From: Phycomyces blakesleeanus NRRL 1555(-)
Lineage: Eukaryota > Mucoromycota > Mucoromycetes > Mucorales > Phycomycetaceae
Assembly: GCF_001638985.1 (NCBI RefSeq)
Contig: NW_017265136.1
Coordinates: 2,599,650 to 2,663,649, forward strand
Direction of reading: 5' to 3'
Length of the DNA: 64,000 bases
Shown here: in pieces, positions 59,412 to 64,000 of the stretch
How the letters are laid out: each line of letters begins with the position of its first letter
How positions within the stretch are numbered: the first letter of the stretch is position 1
Notes under the pieces: generated by a model
Databases searched by the model: none
Told to the model about the DNA's origin: nothing
The model's input: the letters and a program-made list of their open reading frames with translations, nothing else
Translations under genes and position numbers: made by a program

Positions 59412-60230
59412 TTATATGTTTAATGTAAATAACTATAAATTGAACATTTTGATTTCATTTTCTCTGCTTTATAAAGTATTTCTTCAATAACTCCAGCCTG
59501 ACTCAAAACAAAATATAAATAAAATAATTATATGCTGGGGACACGACATTTTTTCTTTTTATATATAAATGATTCGGACAAGTGGTTCTATTTTTTTTTT
59601 TTTTTGAATAATGACAATAAAAATTATACAATACAGTACAGAATTTCAAATAACGTGGCCGAATAAATTTTTTATATATAAATAAATAATAATAACGATA
59701 TTATTATTAATACTGATTTTTGTTTTTGAGTACCCAATTTTTTTTTAAAAATATATTTAATATTCCTTTCTCTCTCTCTCTCTCTCTTTCATATATATAT
59801 ATAATTTCTTTTTTTTTTTATTCACACACGTACCTTGTAAGAAACTCACTTTTATTTATTTACCTATATAAACTATTCATCTATTTACACACCCCACAAT
59901 ATAAATACAAATCCAAAGTACATACATAATATACAAGTGCGTGGAGATATAGGTATAGATATAGACACACCTTATTTGTTTTTATATAAAATAAAATAAA
60001 ATAAAATAAAATAAAATAAAATAAAATATTATTCATTTTTTATTTTATTTTGGTTTTGGTTTTGGTTTTAACTTTAGCTTTTTTTTTTTCTCAAGTGTTA
60101 ATGACTTTATTAAATCTTGTAATGCTAACAAAACAATTTGTAGTAATCTCCTTTTCTTCATTAAATCCAACGACAACGACAACGACAACGACAAAAAGAA
60201 AAAGAGAAAAAAAAAAAGAAAAAGAAAAAG
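59324..60230. other. Intergenic, 0.9 kb
   Basis: TA, CT and (AAAAT)n repeats (59987-60027), a (GACAAC)n tract at 60166-60193 and GAAAA-rich leader directly before the next start codon. No gene. Confidence 0.5.
59987..60027. repeat. (AAAAT)n microsatellite
   Basis: Eight units of AAAAT/ATAAA pentamers upstream of the zinc-finger gene. Confidence 0.85.
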
Positions 60231-60896
60231 ATGAATCCTTTGAATAAAGAAACCTTTGTTGCCGACGGGATCCAATACTATCGTGTTAAACAGCCTCTTC
60301 CTACACCACCACCGAATGGCTACAAAGACATGGCCGAGGCAGTCGGGAAGATGCAAGAGTATGCATTGTCCAACAACTTTGCACTTGCAACCAAGGATCG
60401 CAAGCCAACCCGGGTCTATCTAAAGTGCTCCAAGGGAGGCCGTTACAGGAGTACACGCAAGATCCAAGAATGCGATCGAAAAAAGATCTCTCCTAGCAGA
60501 CTTACCGGATGTCCTTACCTACTAAAACTATCCTACAAAAAGTCTATCCAAGGATACATGCCCCTAAAACCGACCCGTGAAATCGAAGGCTACCACAACC
60601 ATCCTCTAGATGAAAAGTGCCTCGAATCAACCCTAAAAGGAAGACTGTCAAAGATCAGTATAGACGACGTCAAGGAAATCGCCAAGCTCATAGACAACAA
60701 TGCCAAGACGCGGGATATCCAGAGGGCAATCAACGATGATTCGCACGCCGGTCACAAGTTGTATGTCAGTGACATCAACAACATCAAGGCTGCCTTTGCT
60801 CGGATTTCGGCGCCTACCCAAGATGCAGGCACCAAACTTGTAAAGGTCATGGAGTCAAAAGGTTATCGAGTCATCAATAATGTCAATCAAAATTGA
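60231..60896 (+). CDS. Stand-alone FAR1/WRKY-GCM1-type zinc-finger protein
   Basis: A single-exon frame of 221 residues. The N-terminal half fits the FAR1/WRKY-GCM1 fold: VYLKCSKGGRYRS, TGCPYLLKLSYKK and GYHNHPLDEK give zinc ligands C66, C94, H122 and H124. An A-E-A-V helix precedes it. The second half (LSKISIDDVKEIAKLID, TRDIQRAIND, LYVSDINNIKAAF) is helical and resembles the region between the zinc finger and catalytic core of MULE transposases. The DDE core, however, is absent and the frame ends cleanly. It could be a domesticated MULE transposase fragment acting as a transcription factor, comparable to FAR1, Rbf1 or Aft1. Target genes are unknown. Confidence is high for the fold and low for the role. 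Confidence 0.72.
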   Translation: MNPLNKETFVADGIQYYRVKQPLPTPPPNGYKDMAEAVGKMQEYALSNNFALATKDRKPTRVYLKCSKGGRYRSTRKIQECDRKKISPSRLTGCPYLLKLSYKKSIQGYMPLKPTREIEGYHNHPLDEKCLESTLKGRLSKISIDDVKEIAKLIDNNAKTRDIQRAINDDSHAGHKLYVSDINNIKAAFARISAPTQDAGTKLVKVMESKGYRVINNVNQN

Positions 60897-61078
60897 TCTT
60901 GATTCTTTAATTTTATTTTTTATTTTTTAAAAAAATATTATTTTGTTTCAATTCAATTCAATTCAATTCAATTCATTCTATTTCATTTCAATTCAATTCA
61001 TTCTATTTCATTTATTATTTTATTATTAAAACAAAATAATAATAATAATACTACTGTTAAACGTCAACCTAAAGAGAA

Positions 61079-61114
<36 letters not shown>

Positions 61115-62110
61115 GTAATTGGTTTGTTAAAGAGATTCATTTTGTCACTTTCAAAAAGAAAGAAAGAAAGAAAGAAAGAAGAATATCCAAAATATTGCCT
61201 GTATTTCTTGAATCTTTCGCCTCCTTACTAGGAAAGGCACACCTTTCAGATTTCGGATGTTTCCGAATAAAATAGATAAATAAGTAATAATAAAGAAGGG
61301 TTGATTAACCAACCATACCTAGCGTGAGAAAATAAAGAAAGATTCCCTCAAGGGCAGACTTGTCAAACTATCAACTAATCAGAGACTGAAACATCAGTAA
61401 ACTGATTTTGGTTTTTGAAATATATATTTATATTATATGTTTACAAGCCATTTCTCTCAATATTCAAACCAATACCTTTTATATATGTGTTTGTACTCGT
61501 GGTATATTTGATCCTCTCTCTCTCTCTCTAGACAAACATACGTTTCTCCTTTGAATTTATTTTAATTTTTTTTTTTTTTTAGCTATTATTTATGGAGAAT
61601 ATCCACGTTTTGATTTAATATTTATGTATCTACCTAAATGATCTTTCTTCTTCTCGTACTTGTAAACTTTAAGATATTTCCAGAAACACGCTCTATCCAA
61701 AGTTATGATTAAACAGCACTACACACACTGTACACAAGATACAGACTGGTTTATATATGACGATGATTATAATCGTATTTTATAGGGATATGGATACGGA
61801 TACGGATATGTATTTTACACAAGCCAAAGTGATTGAATTATGAGATGATATATATAATAATAATGGCAGTAGTAGTGTGCGCAAATCTTGTTAACGACAA
61901 AGCACGCGCTGATATTAAATGCCCGTCCCCAACAGTTGGTCAATCCATCGTGTCGTTTTAAGTTTTTTTTTTTTTAAAATATATATATATATACAATATA
62001 ATATATACATTTGCTACATATTATACACACTCTCACACTCTTACTCTCACCCTCATACTCACACAGACTCTCTCTCTCTCTCTCTCTCTCTCACTTAAAA
62101 GCACACGCAC

Positions 62111-62157
<47 letters not shown>

Positions 62158-62185
62158 AATATAATTATACTTTTATTTTATCATC
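60897..62185. other. Intergenic, 1.3 kb
   Basis: ATTCA pentamers near 60955-61010, CA/TA and GAAA tracts near 61078-61180, and a CT/CA microsatellite ending 30 bp before the acyltransferase start. No gene supported. Confidence 0.5.
62069..62155. repeat. (CT)n..(CA)n microsatellite in probable 5' leader
   Basis: About 24 bases of CT repeats, a short break, then about 54 bases of CA repeats ending 30 bp upstream of the ATG at 62186. Probably in the promoter or 5' UTR of the acyltransferase gene. Confidence 0.85.
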
Positions 62186-63356
62186 ATGCCATTTGGAATT
62201 GGTCATGAGTTGGTTTGCCAGATTTCTAGAGCAGCGCTCTGGTCATTCTTTTCTGATATCAAACTTGAAGACGTCCAGAATGTACCTACCGAGGGACCTT
62301 TGATTGTGTAAGTTCTTCTTTTTCTATGCTCTTTCTTTTCTTTTCTTTTTTCTTTTTTGTCGGGCAAAATGATATTATATAACATGTTGAACATGATGAT
62401 GAACATGTATTATATTGCCTTTATGCCAAAGAAAGAAAAGAAAAAAAAAAGAAGAAGAAGAAGAATTAGAAACATATAAGAATGAAATAATGAAAAATTA
62501 AATAAACATAAACACACATGGATAGTGCAGCCACGCATCACAATATGATTGTAGATCCTGCAACACTTTCAGTCACATACCCTAATCATCGCCGATTGCA
62601 CTATTGGGCAAAAAACACAATGTTCAAGCATCCTTATGCTAGCCAGTTCTTGACCAATTGTGGTGTTGTGCCGGTTGACAGAACGACCAAAAACAACGCA
62701 CAGCTCTATGCATCCACATTCGAAGTACTTCGTATTGGTGAAGCTGTGGCTGTTTTCCCGGAAGGCACTAGTCACACTTTACCTCACCTGGGTATCTTTA
62801 AAGATGGCGTGAGCTTTGTAAGTATACATACATAAATATATTTTTTATTTGATTTGATTTGATTTGATTTGATTTGATTTGTTCTCTTACTATTATTAAT
62901 AACAATAATAATATCAAGGCTGCACTAGAATACGCAAGATTGATTGCCGATGACCCTCATCCAAACGCAGACGGAAGCCTCCCGCAACAAGCAGATGTAC
63001 TTCCGGTGGGAATTGTCTATCCTGAAAAATCAAAGTACCGCAGCGTTGCAATTGTGCGCTATGGAAAGCCAATCAAAGTTGAACCATACATGGATCTGTA
63101 CAGAAAAGACCCTAAGCAAGGAGCCAAGCTCCTGACCAAAGACCTCAAGGCAGCAATCGAGAAATTGACTGTCAATGCACCCGACTGGGAAAGTAAAGAT
63201 GCAGCAGAGATGGCACGTTGGTTATTATTCCCGGGTGAGAATGGTCTGATGAATGATTATGTAGATGTTACTCAAAGGTATGTAGTGTGTAGTGTGTAGT
63301 GGGAATTATGTATTTTGTGTATTTTGTGTATATGTATATACACTACAGATTAATAA

Positions 63357-63422
<66 letters not shown>

Positions 63423-64000
63423 TAATAATGTCTTGTAGTCTGATTTGTGCTATTACTGAGCTCTCCAAAGATAAACCAGAGATTGCACAACTACAGGAGA
63501 GTTTAAGAGTGTACAAGCTTGAATTGGAGGCATTGGCTCTCAAGGATTCGCACATCGCAAAGTACAGTGAAAAAGACATTACAACCGTCACGACCACAAT
63601 TGAATTGCTGCGCCGGACGGCAGCCAGTCTGCTAGATCTTCCACTGTTCTTACCTGGTCTGATTGCACATGTGCCTCTGTATGTGGCTGGCTACTTTGGA
63701 GGCAAGTTTGAGATCTACGAAGAAGTGCGAGCGCAAAACAAGATCTTTTTTGGCCTTGTGTTGGTTCCGTTTATCTATGTGATCGCCTTCGTCTGGGCTT
63801 GGTCTGCTCTCTTTGATCGTTCTTTCTTTGGGTTCTTTATTGCCTTGGCAACCCTCGGCGTGTTTGTGTGGTACCATGTGGCGTCGATTGACGAGCGATA
63901 CGAGAACTTTAAGGATCTCATCGGGCGCTGGCGGTTGTTTGATGCGGTTGTGTTGGGCCGTGGCATGTGGAGACGTCGGGAGAGAGTGTTGGAACTCAAG
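62186..64000 (+). CDS. Glycerol-3-phosphate/DHAP acyltransferase (Sct1/Gat-type), partial
   Basis: Four exons are visible: 62186-62307, 62526-62817, 62919-63277 and 63439-64000, open at the window edge (404 codons so far). PlsC signatures are AATHHNMIVDP (the HX4D catalytic box), VVPVDR, AVFPEGTSHTLP (FPEG box) and LPVGIVYPEKSKYRS. Further on are membrane segments (LPLFLPGLIAHVPLYVAGYF, FFGLVLVPFIYVIAFVWAW, FFGFFIALATLGVFVWYHV), as in yeast Sct1/Gpt2. These ER enzymes acylate the sn-1 position of glycerol-3-phosphate or DHAP, the first step of phospholipid and triacylglycerol synthesis. The intron between exons 1 and 2 ends inside an apparent ATG-led frame (62518), so that ATG is not the start. 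The (AAT)n tract lies in the last intron. Confidence 0.9.
63352..63429. repeat. (AAT)n microsatellite in intron
   Basis: About 24 near-perfect AAT units inside the third intron of the acyltransferase gene, ending near its acceptor at 63438. Confidence 0.9.

Noticed and set aside
62518..62525. ATG at 62518 as start of the acyltransferase
   Set aside because: The acceptor at 62525 joins an upstream exon in frame, giving VAATHHN as in the family; the ATG is intronic.
1..64000. tRNA, rRNA, CRISPR, LTR pairs, prokaryotic operons
   Set aside because: No T-loop consensus with matching arms, no direct-repeat spacer arrays and no long terminal repeats were found by eye on either strand.

Overview
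The window looks like nuclear DNA of an early-diverging, AT-rich fungus, most likely Mucoromycota and probably Mucorales. The reasons are many short GTAAGT/AG introns (about 50-135 bp), intergenic DNA full of microsatellites, a delta-12 fatty acid desaturase, a SERINC protein, an alpha-arrestin with PPSY motifs, and a LINE carrying CCHC knuckles. No prokaryotic features, tRNAs, rRNAs or CRISPR arrays were seen. Every gene model was spliced by eye and checked for frame continuity, so exon edges may be off by a few bases where alternative AGs exist.

Layout. 0.9-1.7 kb: small EF-hand protein. 2.1-5.4 kb: ten-exon NOL11/Utp8-like ribosome-biogenesis factor. 6.5-8.4 kb: secreted glycoprotein with two FAS1 domains. 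8.6-10.1 kb (minus): mitochondrial enoyl-CoA hydratase. 10.1-14.1 kb: gene-free DNA. 14.1-16.1 kb (minus): SERINC/TMS1, head-to-head with an ASTE1-type XPG-fold nuclease (16.2-18.4 kb). 19.4-20.8 kb: RING-RING-LON protein. 20.8-35.0 kb: a 14 kb stretch without an intact host gene, holding a decayed gene, a small foldback element, an old tandem duplication and one nearly complete LINE (26880-32142) flanked by a 15-bp target-site duplication.

35.0-38.7 kb: a 14-exon chromodomain protein whose C-terminal half looks like the SPOC plus PIN-like part of fission-yeast Chp1 (RITS complex). Three ACGCGT boxes lie in its promoter. This is the most interesting locus: a predicted H3K9me reader beside transposon-bearing DNA. 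39.4-40.3 kb: cysteine-containing protein with a GPI-type tail. 40.9-42.0 kb (minus): FMP32/MCUR1-like mitochondrial coiled-coil protein. 42.5-44.0 kb (minus): F-box/LRR protein. 44.6-47.0 kb (minus): secreted beta-helix protein. 49.7-50.0 kb (minus): 103-residue single-pass membrane protein with a PPSY motif. 51.1-54.4 kb: Ku70 lacking a SAP domain. 55.1-56.6 kb: alpha-arrestin. 58.0-59.3 kb: delta-12 desaturase. 60.2-60.9 kb: stand-alone FAR1/WRKY-GCM1-type zinc-finger protein. 62.2 kb to the end: glycerol-3-phosphate acyltransferase, cut by the window edge.

The genes do not form one pathway. Recurrent themes are lipid metabolism (hydratase, desaturase, acyltransferase, SERINC), DNA-end repair (Ku70 and ASTE1-like nuclease), ubiquitin-related regulation (LON-RING, F-box, arrestin, PPSY protein) and chromatin/transposon biology (Chp1-like protein, LINE, FAR1-type protein).
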